A stretch of DNA of 64,000 nucleotides. Source: Blastocladiella emersonii ATCC 22665. Its lineage: Eukaryota > Blastocladiomycota > Blastocladiomycetes > Blastocladiales > Blastocladiaceae. The stretch covers positions 124,001 to 188,000 of the forward strand of contig JANHCV010000012.1 of the NCBI GenBank assembly GCA_025594325.1, given 5' to 3'. Every line of letters begins with the position of its first letter. The first letter of the stretch is position 1. The notes under the pieces were generated by a model, which was given only the letters and a program-made list of their open reading frames with translations, ran no database searches and was not told the DNA's origin. This document shows positions 1 through 10,831 of the stretch, one piece after another. The position numbers and the translations under genes were made by a program.

Positions 1-81
1 CAAGAGTTTCTGGGCCTTCGTGTCCCCTTCCGCTGGCAAGGTAACGGGCGGCTAGAGTTGAGGAGAAGCGGCCCATATCAA

Positions 82-592
82 TCAGTACAATCGTTCATTA
101 TGGATAACCAGGGGTCCAGGGACACTCCTTTTCGATACAAAGGGGATCCGTAGCCGATATTCATAGAGTGAGAGTAGACCAAGCGCGAACAGAGCCCAGG
201 TGGGCCACAGAAGTCCCGCGGTTTGAAGCGGGAGCTGCGACTCGCGCCACCAGTCGAGCACACGAAAATGTCGATTTTCAGCTGCCTTTTTTGAGCGCCG
301 CGGAAGTATGTTCGAGCGACATGTTAAAGTGGCGGCGGTACTGCAGCAGATCAGCGCGGACCGAGATGGTCGCCTGGTCAGCCGAAACGCGAGAGATTTG
401 GTTGCAGATGGCGATTATAACGCCGGGGATTTGCGCTCTTGGCGCCACACGAGCGTACTCGAGCATGGCGCCGACCTCGTCCGGTTGGTGCAACTTCACC
501 GCGTCGACGAGAATCTGGTCCAAGAGCGCCGGAATTGCAAGCTTAACGTGTTGCATAGAGTCCATTTGTTTCATCATTTGAGCTGCATCCAT
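82..592 (-). pseudogene. ANK-like/LRR-family gene fragment broken by a frameshift
   Basis: The reading frame starts at the ATG at 592 and matches the N-terminus of the gene at 41466: a helical F-box-like stretch (IPALLDQILVDAVKLH, compare LPATVFDRILCHAVRLH) followed by an ANK-like unit. It stops just after LEHTSAALKKGS. A shift of one base at the A-run (T-run on the + strand, about 284-289) restores the family pattern AENRHFRVLDWWRES, matching SLDWWRRH in the 41466 gene. The frame then runs to a TGA at 82-84. The C-terminal LRR half seen in relatives is absent. This is either a pseudogene or a sequencing error in a homopolymer. The function of the family is unknown. Confidence 0.6.
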
Positions 593-1140
593 GGCTACGG
601 GGGAAGCGGCGATCCAGCGTCCGCGATCGCTTCGTCTCAAGCCGCACTGCGGGACAGGTTGACAAGAGTGGCAGCCACCGTCGGCTGACCGCGTTGCGAC
701 GCGTTTGCCGCGAGAAGGCCATCGTGCGGTTTACGATGCATTGGCAGGAATTTACTTGAAACCATATGGACGCTTTGTATCTGGTCTTCAATCGCGGGCT
801 CAAACCCTCCGCCACGTGCGGCATCAGCTCACGCGGGAGACCTGGACTGCTGCGCAAGCGGATCGAGTCGGCGACGCGCTTGATCGCGATCAGGTAGTTC
901 GAGAAGTGATTGCCGTGCAGTCGGAGCAGATGCTTTAAAAATGCCTCGATTAAGTTCAGAGTATGAGTGCACGCGCATCCTGCCAGGATCGCCGCGTCCG
1001 CAGCAGTGCGGTTGTGCGAACGCTCTGAGGGGCACGGACACGTCCTCCCGGTCGAAAAGCGGGTGATGTGGTACACCTTGAAGGTCGCGGAACGTGTGCG
1101 TGAAAAATGCATCGTCATCCGAAAAGTTGCACTGAGCAAC
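593..1140. other. No recognised gene
   Basis: Several frames are open here, as expected in GC-rich DNA, but none resembles a known family. A minus-strand frame at 543-1139 remains open through the stretch without recognisable domains. It begins at the breakpoint of the truncated Harbinger copy, so it may be unrelated host DNA or another part of a rearranged element. Confidence 0.3.
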
Positions 1141-1563
1141 GAAGGTCTCGCGGGGCATACGGGCGATTTCCGAAAAACGCGTTTTGCTGTTGCACGTCAG
1201 CAGCTCTTGAACCCACGACTCGCCAGAAAGCGTGGACGTGCGGATAGGCTCCCACGAGCGGCGCTCGTTGCGCGCAGCGAGACGTCGCAGGAGAGCGAGG
1301 GCGGCCGTGAGCATGAGGCCGCGCAGCTTGCGGTTGTATCCCTTGCCCATGTTGTTTGAGGGCTCGAGAACACGATGCGTGAGGTTAGGTGTTGATTCGT
1401 TGCAATAAGTGCGGCTGCAAAGAGGTGGGAAAGATTTTATTGCGGGGGGGGGGGGGTTCATCCAGCGGGGCGTTTGGTTCGCACGGCCGCTGAGATGAAC
1501 GGGGGTGAGGTGAAACGTGGCAACTTTTTCAGCTGATCCACCTGATCTTAACCAAACGGGCCC
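1141..1563 (-). mobile_element. Truncated PIF/Harbinger element (5' stub, copy 2)
   Basis: Read on the minus strand, this begins with TTA (1564-1566) and GGGCCCGTTTGG, then the same subterminal sequence, G-run and transposase N-terminus (MGKGYNRKLRGL, then SGESWVQELLTCN) as the full element at 11803. Similarity stops after ARMPRETF at about 1140, so everything 3' of the N-terminal 75 codons is missing. Here the N-terminal frame is continuous, whereas copy 1 has lost one base at the equivalent of 12140. The terminus lies 35 bp beyond the stop codon of the ABC transporter gene. Confidence 0.85.
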
Positions 1564-1597
1564 TTACTCTGCACGCGAGGCGCGCTCTCCTTGAGGC

Positions 1598-4500
1598 TCA
1601 CTCGCTTAAGTAGTACGCGCGGACAGCCTCGGCGTCAGCAGCTGCGGCCTCGCTGATGAGACGGCTAAAGTACCCGCCGCCCGCATCGCCGCTGTCCTGT
1701 CGAGCGGGGCGGAGTAGGAGGTCGTGCGGGTGGCCCGACTCAACGACGCGGCCACCATCGACGACGATGACCCGGTCGCACCCGAGATCGACAAGCGTGC
1801 GTAGGCGGTGCGCGATCGTGATCACCGTCACCGACTCCTTGGCGTATATGGCGCGGAACACGCGCCAGAACTGCTCGTCCGAGGCATACTCCATGGACGA
1901 CGTCGGCTCGTCGCTACGCGATTTCAATCCATCAGCGGGCTGTAGCGTGAGCGCGTGAGAGAAGGACGTACCACAGAAAGATCTTGGCCCGCTTCTGCCG
2001 CGCCGCGACCATGGACCGGAGCAGCGCAATCAGCTGGACCTGGCCCTGGGACAGATCGCCCGCGCGCTCGAGCTCCGTGTCGAGGCCGAACGGCAGCTGC
2101 GCGGAAAACTCGGCGAGCAGGGCGTGCAGCTCCGCGTCGCTGACGTCGCCCGTCGGGTCGAGCGTGTACCGCAGCGTGCCCTGCAGCAGCACCGCCTCCT
2201 GGTTGACGTAGCCCAGCTGCCGGCGGAGGTAGTGCACCGAGAGATCGCGCATGTCGACGCCGTCTATGAAGACCGAGCCCGTTGTGTGCGGAAGGGCGCG
2301 GAGCAGCGCGGCGAACAGCGTGGACTTGGACGAGCCCGTTCGCCCAAGTATCGCGACGCGGGCGCCGCACGGGACCGTGAACGACACGTCGCGCAGGACC
2401 CAGTGCCACTCTTCCTCGCCCGCGTCCTTCGAGCGCGTGTACGCGCCGCTCAGGTTGCGCACCTCGATGGGACCCGCAGACGGCCAGCCGGGTACGCGCT
2501 CAATGCCGCCGCTCGGCTCGGTGGGAAGCGCCAGATGCTCACCGACGCGCTCGACCGACTGCACGTTGGTCTCGACGTTGGCAAGCCCGAGTACCGTGAG
2601 GTTGAGCGTCTGCGCAAGGACCAGGACGTAGTTGAGGGCGAGCGCGGCCCACGGACCGACCCGCTCGGCATCGCCCATGGCGGGTCGAGGAGCCGTAGCC
2701 GCCATGATCAGGAAGCCAATGGCAGCGAGGAAGCTGACGACGGCCATGATCACGTCGGCGTGCACGAGGTACCACCGCGTGCAACTGACCCGGGCCATAG
2801 TAAGCCGCTGCGACGTGGTGAGCCGGTCGAGAGTTGACTGCAGAAAGTAGGTCTCGCGCGAGAAGGCTCGGATACACGTCGCTGCCATCTGCAGCTCGCC
2901 AATCCGCTCGAGAACGGGCGCAAAGTGGGTGCCCTCCATGCGCCGCATGTCGCGCGACGCGCGGACGTAGATGCGGCTGAGGTGACCAAATACGAGGAGG
3001 CCAGGGAGACAGAATAGTAGCACGGCCGGAGAGGCGAGCGCCAGCGCGGCAATCGAGGTCAAACCGTTGAGTGTCCACCCGAGCGCCACCTTGACGTCGA
3101 CGGCGAGGTCGCTGTCGATGCTGCCAAAGTCGCGGGATAGCCGCGTCATGCAGTACGCAATGTTGTCGGCGAACCAGGTCAGCGGGAAGGCGAGCGTACG
3201 CCGGACGAGCGCCTGGTGCAGGTCGTGCGAAGCTTGGTGCGCGCCGTGAAGAAGCAGCCAGTAAGCAACGGCGTGGGCCGCGACGGAAGCGAACTTGAGG
3301 GTAGCCATGGCGGTGAGAGCCCAGGTAGTCGAGGACGGAGTCGCGGACCAGTCCTTGAGGAACACGTCTGCGTTCAGCTGGAGGGCCTGGACCGCAGCGA
3401 GGAAAATGAGAGCAGCGAGGCCGCGAGCGTAGCCAAATGACGACATGTAGCGGTGGTAGTGGGCAAGCTTGATGGAGCCGGTAGAACGTGACTCTTCGCG
3501 ACGGACAGGTGCGGCGGAGCCAGGGACTGGGAAGCTCGACTGAGTTGCATCAGAAACGGCAGAATTAGCCGAATGTGCTGTTTTCTCGGCCTGCTCGATA
3601 ACGCGGAGAAGGTCGGGTCGGGTAGCCGAAACCTCAGCTGGCGTACCGGCTGCAACAACTCGGCCAGAGTCAAGGCACACGACAAGGTCTGCGGCCGACG
3701 TGGCAAGCGCGACCGCGTTCGAAGCAAAGATGACCGTCTTGCCATACTTGCGCACGGCCGGAATGAGAGCCTGATGGTACAGGTGATTGGCGGTGATCGT
3801 GTCGACCGCGTTCAGGTCCTCGATCAACATCACGTCAGCGTCCGAGTACAGGGCACGGGCGAGAGCGACACGTTGGCGAGTGCCACCGGAAAGCGTTGAG
3901 GGACCGACATGCGTGAGATTGCCGTAAGGAAGAGCATCAATGTCGGGGCCCAGGGCGCACTGGTCAATGACGCGAGCGAAGCGAGACGCGTCCCAAGAGC
4001 GGCCAAACGTGATGTTTTCGCGGAAGGAAGCGTTGAGAATGGAAACGGTCTGCTCGACGTAGGCAAGCTTGCGGTCGGGAAACTGGATAGTGCCGCGCGT
4101 GAGAGGAAGCTCTACACACGGATCGAACGCGGCTGGTCAGCACACTCACACTCTACCAACTTCGCTGCTAGGATGAGCTACTTACCCCCGAGCAACGCCA
4201 AAAGCAGGGAACTCTTCCCACTCGCCAGCGGCCCAATTATGACGCTGAGCTTGCCCAGCGGGAGTGTAAGTGCCGGGATGTCAAGGGTAAACTGAGAGCC
4301 CAGCGGGATCTGGACGGAGTCAAACATGATGTTGCCGTTCGGCTCGCACTTGCGGTGAGGGCCGGGCTGCCGCGAAGCCGTGTGCTGCTGAGACTGGTCA
4401 AAGAAGTTTGCGAGCCGGCGCCACGAGATAAGGCCTGCCACAAGGACGTGTCCGTATAATTCAGGCACCAGACGCATCGGCCAGTCAAGCATGTAGAGCA

Positions 4501-6137
4501 GGAATACGCCTGTGAAGACCTGCGATGGTGTGAGAGGCAGTGTCGGGTTAGCCCAGGCGTAGGCGCCAAATGTAATCACCGTGACGGCGACCGGTGTAAG
4601 CGTCGCGAGGAGAATCATGGCCGCGTTCCACGCGAGGGCGGATGCAATGAGCTGAAGCTCGCGGACACGCTCATGTTCAATCTTGGTTTCGAAAAGCGAC
4701 TCCCAGACCTGGGCCTTGATGAGGCGAATTGAGGCGAGCACCTGGGACACGAGCGCCAGGCGGCGGTCCGTGTAGCGGCTGGCCTCACGCTGTCGGGCTT
4801 TGACACGCCGCGCGATCGCCATGTTGGCCGGGACGACCGCTAGCACAAATAGTGTTGCTGACGCGACGGGAACAACATCAAAGAGTGCCACGAGGTAGAC
4901 GAGAGCGTAGACAGCGCGCAATGGGAGAAAAAAATTTGAAAACCCACTGCCGAAGACATCAATCAATTTCCGCGCATCGCCAGCCGCGAGCGAAATGACG
5001 TTTCCCGCGGGGCGAGTTGAGGTGAGCAGGCACTCAGCCATAAGCGCGCTCATCACCGATGATACACGCATGCCCATGGCGCGCGACCAGAAATTACACT
5101 GGGTCTCGGCCACGACGCGGACAACACCTGTCGCGAAGAAGACGACGGCCCAGGTGTATCCAATCGCAAGTGGCTCGACGGCCTGGTGGTGCTGATCGTG
5201 CGACTCGCGCCGATCGAGGAAGCTAAGGAATTGCTGCATCGAGTAGGCCGTCGCAAACGGAACTGTGAAGTTGATGAATCCTAGAAGGAGGACGATGCCA
5301 GTTTGCCACTGCAAAGTTGACGCAAATAGCGTCCGGAAGAGTCCAGATCCCGGATTTGCGGCCCGACAGCGCTGAAATCGCTGGAAAAGGTACGTCGGAG
5401 ACTCGGATCGAAACAGGTGAGGGCAGTCGTCAAGTTCGAGACGGTCTACCTGAAGCGCACGTGCAATCGTTGGCCACGCCCAGTGGAACGTGATGAGCTC
5501 CCACAGCGATGAAGCGGAGGCGCTCGAGTCCGAGGGATGGTCAATGAAGCTTGACCGGTGTGCAAGGATGTGCAAGACGACTGGCAGTGCGAAACCCACA
5601 ACGAGCAGTTGGCGTTGTGGCGTGAGCTCGCTCAGATGTGCGATGTCCAAGGCGTCAAAGGCCGCCAGCGCGAGCATTCCAACCAAGTAGCCGCCGACCA
5701 TGAAGCTGCATGAGACGTGGGCGAACGCGGGGGCCTCGAGCTGCTGGCGGCGCAGGTGGACGGAAGCGGCAGCGAGCAGGATCACAGCGAACTGGACGCA
5801 ACAAGGCGTGTGGATTAAGTAAGCCTTGCAAGCTCGTGCATACGGTGTGCAACGATCGTACCCAGCCGTACGACTCAAGCCCGCACTCCTTGTCGCGATA
5901 GTGGAGCGCCGCGACGGCAAGCATCACAACGACCAGCAATACGCCAAAGATGGTCTCTAGCGGCGAAGGAACGCCCTTGCACCGGGGAGCTGCCAACGGA
6001 TCGTCAGCTGGTAACGGGGCGTAGTCCGTGCGGGACCGCGCATTGTGCAACTTGAGTGCCTTTTGGACAAGCGCGACGAGCGCGAGGGCGCCTACCCACA
6101 CAACGGGAGCGAGAACAAAGGCGTCACGAACAATCAT
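1598..6137 (-). CDS. ABCC (MRP-type) full ABC transporter, four exons
   Basis: Exons are 6137-5862, 5791-4186, 4111-1972 and 1913-1598, giving 1445 residues. The introns are 70, 74 and 58 nt, with donors GTACGA, GTAAGT and GTACGT. The joins restore family motifs: LLGELPLTRG downstream of the first Walker A, and KIFLCDEPTSSM at the second Walker B. Order: N-terminal membrane segments (MIVRDAFVLAPVVWVG onward), TMD1, NBD1, TMD2, NBD2, as expected for ATP-driven efflux of organic anions or conjugates at the vacuolar or plasma membrane. Oddities: Walker A is GPLASGKSS in NBD1 and GRTGSSKST in NBD2, each losing one usual glycine. NBD1 Walker B reads LIEDLNAVD, with E in place of the usual D. Signatures are LSGGTRQR and LSQGQVQL. 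The start at 6137 is chosen because hydrophobic sequence follows at once; 6254 is upstream but lacks support. The substrate cannot be inferred. Confidence 0.9.
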
Positions 6138-6675
6138 CTCAGCGGTGTTGGGGAGGGGGAGAAGGGACCACGAGGACCCAGAGCGGGGCACGAAAAGGGC
6201 CCTCGATTGACTCGATTGCCGTGTGCAGGAGCCGTCAACCGTTTCCAGCGGCACCTGACGTCCTTGCCTACATCGACTGGATAAATTTGCAACAAGTCTG
6301 ACATGGATGCATTGTGGTCATGATGTGTCGCGGGTCGTGAGAAATGGATGCGAGCGCGCGGCTGCAACGAGACACGCCCCGGTTTGGTCACATGATTTAT
6401 ACTGATACATCGATCTTTGTCCGGATATCTTCTCAGGCGAAAGAAATGAGTGTTTCTTCAAAGACATATGTAGTAGTTTTTCTGCGTCGCTCCTCTCGCC
6501 CTCTCAGGACCGCGTGGCGCCAAAGGCAAAGCATCGGACATAAACGCGTTGCGCCACTGACGTGATTTAGACGCGCCTCGGCAAGGCTCTCGACAGCTCG
6601 TATCCGTCCAATACTTCGACGATCATGCGGACTGACACGAATTTGATCATTCAAACAACACGTAGTTACGCCAAC
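6138..6675. other. Intergenic region between the ABC transporter and the DUF4470-like gene
   Basis: It holds the upstream region of the transporter gene and the downstream region of the next minus-strand gene. No coding similarity, RNA gene or repeat was recognised. Confidence 0.5.
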
Positions 6676-9600
6676 TCAGAGACCCCTGTCCAAAAAGTCC
6701 TTGAGTTCGGTGCCAAGAGTATCCACTCCGCTGCGGCAGACGGGGTACGCGGGGAAAAGAATCACACGGTGGAGATACGGACGCAGCTTAGTGTAGAGCG
6801 AGGCGCTGAAGCGCTCATCCGTCTCGGGAAGAGGGTCGCGCAGGGGCACGGACTTGAATGTGGAGCACGTAATGGCGGTGTCAACCGGAAGGTCTGTCAC
6901 GGAAAGCCCCCCAGAAACAGCACGTTCACACTCCTTGAAGACCTTCATCCGGCGGTTGGCCTCTTCCGCCCCGATCGGGCCTTTGCGCTCCCACAGGGTC
7001 GCAACGGTGCACTCAAGGGCAGGCGTAGGAATTGTGCCTGGACCAGCTGACCGCACAAAGACAGGCCGATCAAAAAAGATGAAGAGCACGGGGCTGCCGT
7101 TGTCGTACCGCGTCACAGAACCATATCCGGTTTCAAACGCCTGGAAGATGACCTGCGTAAACTGAGCGAGGCCAGGTGCCCCTGGCGGTCTGGGCTCAAG
7201 CGACCGCCCTGGCGAAGTTTTGCGGCTGTACATTGTAGCAGCCGGCGAAAACTGAAGAGCTATGGAAAGGTCTTCGGCCATGCAAATGGCTGCGCGGATC
7301 GAGTGACGCAAAACAGGGCTCTCCAGCGGAGCAGCCACGCGGCGCCCAATACGCGGATACAGCGGGAAGAGGCCAAGCTGCGCTGCAACGCCCATGACGC
7401 GAACAAAGGTAATGACAATTCGACCATCCCTGCGCGCAGCGTCGAGAGACGTGATGTGAACGGGCGAGGTCAAGAGCATCTTCTGCGACGTTCCGTTGAC
7501 AAACTCAAGGATCATCGCGCCTGGTTCGTAGAGGGGTTCGTACGGCCGAGGGACAGAAAACTTGGTCTGAGGTAAACCGGGTCTCAGCTTCAAGACGAGT
7601 TGAACCGTTTTTTCCGCCTCGATGACATGTTCCGCGCGAAACTTCCACGAACTTGAGGCATCAGATCCGGCTTGAGCAAGCGGCGGGCGGGACTGAATGA
7701 GCGCGTTGAGAAGCGGGTTGTACTGCTCAAGTGAGTCCTCGGTCACGATGGCATCTGAGAGCGGGACAAGGCGCCCGCCGAGCAGTTCACGCTGAGGTTC
7801 AGCACTGCCCGGCTGGCATGAAAGAGTCTCGCGGTACACGCCAAGGAGGGCGTCTTTGGCGGATGGGTTGAGCAGATTTGCTGGAAAGCGCGTCAGGACA
7901 CGCAAGCGCGGCGTTTCGCCATGGATGAGCTCGACCTTCAACGCCTCCTGACAATATACTCGCGGGGACACTACGAGTTCCAGAACAAGGTGGGTAGGCG
8001 AGGAGTCGCGCGCATCACCAGCGGGTACCGTGAGCTCAATGCACGCGATACGAGGGGGGTTTTTTGCGCCTCGGATCCCGTAGAGCGGTAGTGTAACGAG
8101 GAGCTTGAAAATGTCAGCGGTTAAGCCTCCGGAAGCAAGGATAATCTCTTGGATAAGCTCCGCAATTTCAGGCCAATGCGGCGATGTGTGAGGTGTTGAG
8201 CCGGTCCACACAATTCGGCCCGACGCGAGTGCAAAGCTCAAAAGTTTAGGAATAATGAGGCCCCACGTAGAGAGCGCATCTACGCGCACACGGAACGGCA
8301 TTAGCGAAATTTGTTTAGAGGGCACGGAAGCTGCCGTACCTGGTGCCTTTTGCAAGGCGTGAAACTGCGCACAATCAAGCAGTGCCTTGGTCAAAAAGGG
8401 CGACTCTCGCAGCGCGCTCGGAACATTCGGGTGCGGCAGCTTGGTGAAAGTAAGGTAACGGACGGGAGAATTTCCTAGCTGCGCCCGGCTCCACGCGAAG
8501 TTGTGAAGCCAAGTTGACATGTCCTCGAGATTCGAATAATCCGCAAGAGAGACGCCAAAGAACGCAGGGAAGGCAGCGTGAGGGAGCCCCGTCGCGCGGA
8601 CCACGAACTCTTCCTGGTCGTTTTTGGGTTCGAGGTCGTGCTCAAGAACGTACCCAAGCAGGCGAGATCGCTCGGCGCGTTGGCCCGAGTGCGAAAGCAG
8701 TGCCGAGCCGTGAATCAGAATGCTCATAAGGCCGCACGACTCCATGAGGTTGTTCGTGTCGACAACGTCGAAGCGCATCAACGGATCCGCGGCAAGTTGC
8801 TCCATAACCGCGACAGCGTGGCCATGGACAAGCGTGACGCGGACACGCGGACGGTCATGGCGACACATGGCGTTGCAGAGGCTCTCGGTCCAAACCCCGA
8901 TTTCGGAAAGCATGGTCGACTCGGGAGCGTCTTGATGAATGAGAAAATCGAAGGCGTCTGAAGGCAGCGTATGCACATCCGCAGCGTAGTACGGGGTGCC
9001 ATCGCTCGAGATGAGAAGCATGGTTGGGTTGACAACGACAGACATTGGACTGCTGAGAGTAAATGCGCTCGATGCTGCAAGTCGTTCAAGATTGCAGGCA
9101 ATACGAGCGGCCTCAGCGAACTTGATTGCTCCACGGTACTGCGCCTTGGCCTCGTCCACGCGATGGTTTGCGCAGTCGGTGAAATGCTCGTCAGGCTTTG
9201 AGTCGGCAATGGAAGCCCGCTCAATGAAGTTGGCACGCTCAGACAGCAGCTTGTCGGTCGACCAATCCACTTCAAGCCAAGAGCTCCAGCACCGGCGGAG
9301 CTCGCGCAAGGTTGACTCGTCGAGGACGTGCAGGGGCGAACCAGCGGGAACGCCAACCCAGTCGGTGGCAAGACAGGCGCGTATCTGGTCGTTCCAAAAC
9401 TCGAGTGCGTCAGGGTCGAAGGTAACCGAGTACCACAGCTGGCCAACAAGGCGCGAGAGCGTCGTTAAGTCAGCGTCGGAGCCCGAGACATGAGAGATGG
9501 CATAGAGAATAAGCAAGTTCCGCGCGAGCACCTCGGGCTGCCAGTCGTTGAGCGTGAACGAGAGCGTCGCAGTCGCGCCCTTGGCAGCAGCGTCAGCCAC

Positions 9601-9861
9601 AGTGCGAGCAACCTCGGCCAAGTCGCCGGAGCCACACAAGAGCGCCTTGAGCTCGGGGCTTGAGCAGGGGTCATGATACATGAACAAGTCGCGCGGCGGC
9701 GTCCGGCGGAACGGATGGAAGCGGCTGGTCCGGTTCCCGCGGTATGGCGTGCGGCACGTCAGCATCGTGGGACCCAGCGCGGCCGAGCCATCGACGGCGG
9801 GGGCCGACTTGGACACTTTGCCGCCAGTGGCGGGCCTTTTTATTTGCTTCTTTGGCTTCAT
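6676..9861 (-). CDS. DUF4470-like large protein
   Basis: A single 1061-residue frame from the first ATG (9861; the frame is open further upstream but only from a GTG). The region of residues about 55-115 (RDLFMYHDPCSSPELKALL, then LSFTLNDWQPEVLARNLLIL) resembles the fungal DUF4470 domain, in which a short LLCGD-like motif is followed by an (I/L)ND.(E/Q)PEVLARN motif. At about residue 360, FDVVDTNNLMESCGLMSIL matches the later conserved (F)DVIDTSNL..H.GLLNLL motif of the same proteins. Many family members also carry a MYND zinc finger; no Cys cluster of that kind is visible here. The first 25 residues are basic and rich in Lys. Molecular function is unknown. No intron is needed. Confidence 0.6.
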   Translation of the reverse strand: MKPKKQIKRPATGGKVSKSAPAVDGSAALGPTMLTCRTPYRGNRTSRFHPFRRTPPRDLFMYHDPCSSPELKALLCGSGDLAEVARTVADAAAKGATATLSFTLNDWQPEVLARNLLILYAISHVSGSDADLTTLSRLVGQLWYSVTFDPDALEFWNDQIRACLATDWVGVPAGSPLHVLDESTLRELRRCWSSWLEVDWSTDKLLSERANFIERASIADSKPDEHFTDCANHRVDEAKAQYRGAIKFAEAARIACNLERLAASSAFTLSSPMSVVVNPTMLLISSDGTPYYAADVHTLPSDAFDFLIHQDAPESTMLSEIGVWTESLCNAMCRHDRPRVRVTLVHGHAVAVMEQLAADPLMRFDVVDTNNLMESCGLMSILIHGSALLSHSGQRAERSRLLGYVLEHDLEPKNDQEEFVVRATGLPHAAFPAFFGVSLADYSNLEDMSTWLHNFAWSRAQLGNSPVRYLTFTKLPHPNVPSALRESPFLTKALLDCAQFHALQKAPGTAASVPSKQISLMPFRVRVDALSTWGLIIPKLLSFALASGRIVWTGSTPHTSPHWPEIAELIQEIILASGGLTADIFKLLVTLPLYGIRGAKNPPRIACIELTVPAGDARDSSPTHLVLELVVSPRVYCQEALKVELIHGETPRLRVLTRFPANLLNPSAKDALLGVYRETLSCQPGSAEPQRELLGGRLVPLSDAIVTEDSLEQYNPLLNALIQSRPPLAQAGSDASSSWKFRAEHVIEAEKTVQLVLKLRPGLPQTKFSVPRPYEPLYEPGAMILEFVNGTSQKMLLTSPVHITSLDAARRDGRIVITFVRVMGVAAQLGLFPLYPRIGRRVAAPLESPVLRHSIRAAICMAEDLSIALQFSPAATMYSRKTSPGRSLEPRPPGAPGLAQFTQVIFQAFETGYGSVTRYDNGSPVLFIFFDRPVFVRSAGPGTIPTPALECTVATLWERKGPIGAEEANRRMKVFKECERAVSGGLSVTDLPVDTAITCSTFKSVPLRDPLPETDERFSASLYTKLRPYLHRVILFPAYPVCRSGVDTLGTELKDFLDRGL

Positions 9862-10132
9862 GGTGGCGTTTGGGAGGAGCGAGAGCAGACGCCGAGCGGC
9901 GCCGATCAAGTCAAACCGCCCGCCTGTCACACCAATCGGGACCGCTGCCTGTGGCGCAACGCGACCCGGCGGCAGCCTGCCCCGAACTCAAACGCCACGT
10001 TCGTCGTTCAATAGCCCCTAAATTCTGCATGGGAGGCGCATGTGTATAATATTCGTGTACTCTTTCTAGACCTCGGGCGCGACCTTGCAGACTCGCTTGA
10101 CTCAGGAACATCGCGCAGCACTCATCCGAACG

Positions 10133-10831
10133 CTACAACCAAGAGCATTCCAAACCGTCGAACCCGACACTATCGACCAAGTTCCGATATCCGTGGCCGG
10201 GTTGAAAGATCTCCATGGACAGCCGCTTGAGCGTGCGCGGGAGCCGAGGAAGCAGCGCGCGTGCACCCGCGTGTCCGCACCGGTTCTTAGCGAGCGACAG
10301 CGTTTCCAGGGCATGCGGGAAGCGGGCTGCAACCTCGCCGCCGTCCTGGGGTGAGCTCGTGGTCCGTGGTGGCAGTTGTGTTGCAAGGAAATCAATCCCG
10401 CGATCATCCAGATCGTTGGTCGCGAGGAAGAGGTGGGTGAGTGTCGCGGGGAGCACTGGAGCGAGCACAAAGAGGCTTTGGTTCCCGATATCGTTGCTCT
10501 CAAGGTCAAGCCACTCGAGCCGCGGCTTGCGAGTTGCGAGATAATTGGCCCCTTCTGCTCCGATGCAAAGACCGCGGAGCGAGAGTCTGATGAGCGACTC
10601 AGGAATATGAGCAACAATGGCGTTCACAACCGCTTGCGGGTAGCGTTGTTCAAGCGGTTTGCTGGTAAACTCAAGTGTGCGCATTGTTACCGGCAGTGAA
10701 GCCATGAGCGCGGAAACAGCGGTAGCGTCATGCGCGACACCGGAGATGTGCAAGGTCTCAAGCGACTGACTAGAGCGTGCGCGTATCCGACAGTGTGGCC
10801 AGCAGCGCCGTGGGCCGCGCGTTGGTCGCAT
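10133..10831 (-). CDS. LRR protein, partial
   Basis: The minus-strand frame encodes successive leucine-rich repeats of about 24 residues, for example SLIRLSLRGLCIGAEGANYLA, LEWLDLESNDIGNQSLFVLA, LTHLFLATNDLDDRGIDFLA and LETLSLAKNRCGHAGARALL. These match the ribonuclease-inhibitor-like repeats of the genes at 11113, 39930, 41994 and 52580. No ATG fits the N-terminus and no F-box or ANK-like part is present. The 5' end therefore lies in an unresolved exon or has been lost; antisense overlap with the next LRR locus begins near 10730. The gene ends at 10133. It is a probable protein-interaction scaffold of unknown partner and may be a pseudogene. Confidence 0.55.
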   Translation of the reverse strand: MRPTRGPRRCWPHCRIRARSSQSLETLHISGVAHDATAVSALMASLPVTMRTLEFTSKPLEQRYPQAVVNAIVAHIPESLIRLSLRGLCIGAEGANYLATRKPRLEWLDLESNDIGNQSLFVLAPVLPATLTHLFLATNDLDDRGIDFLATQLPPRTTSSPQDGGEVAARFPHALETLSLAKNRCGHAGARALLPRLPRTLKRLSMEIFQPGHGYRNLVDSVGFDGLECSWL

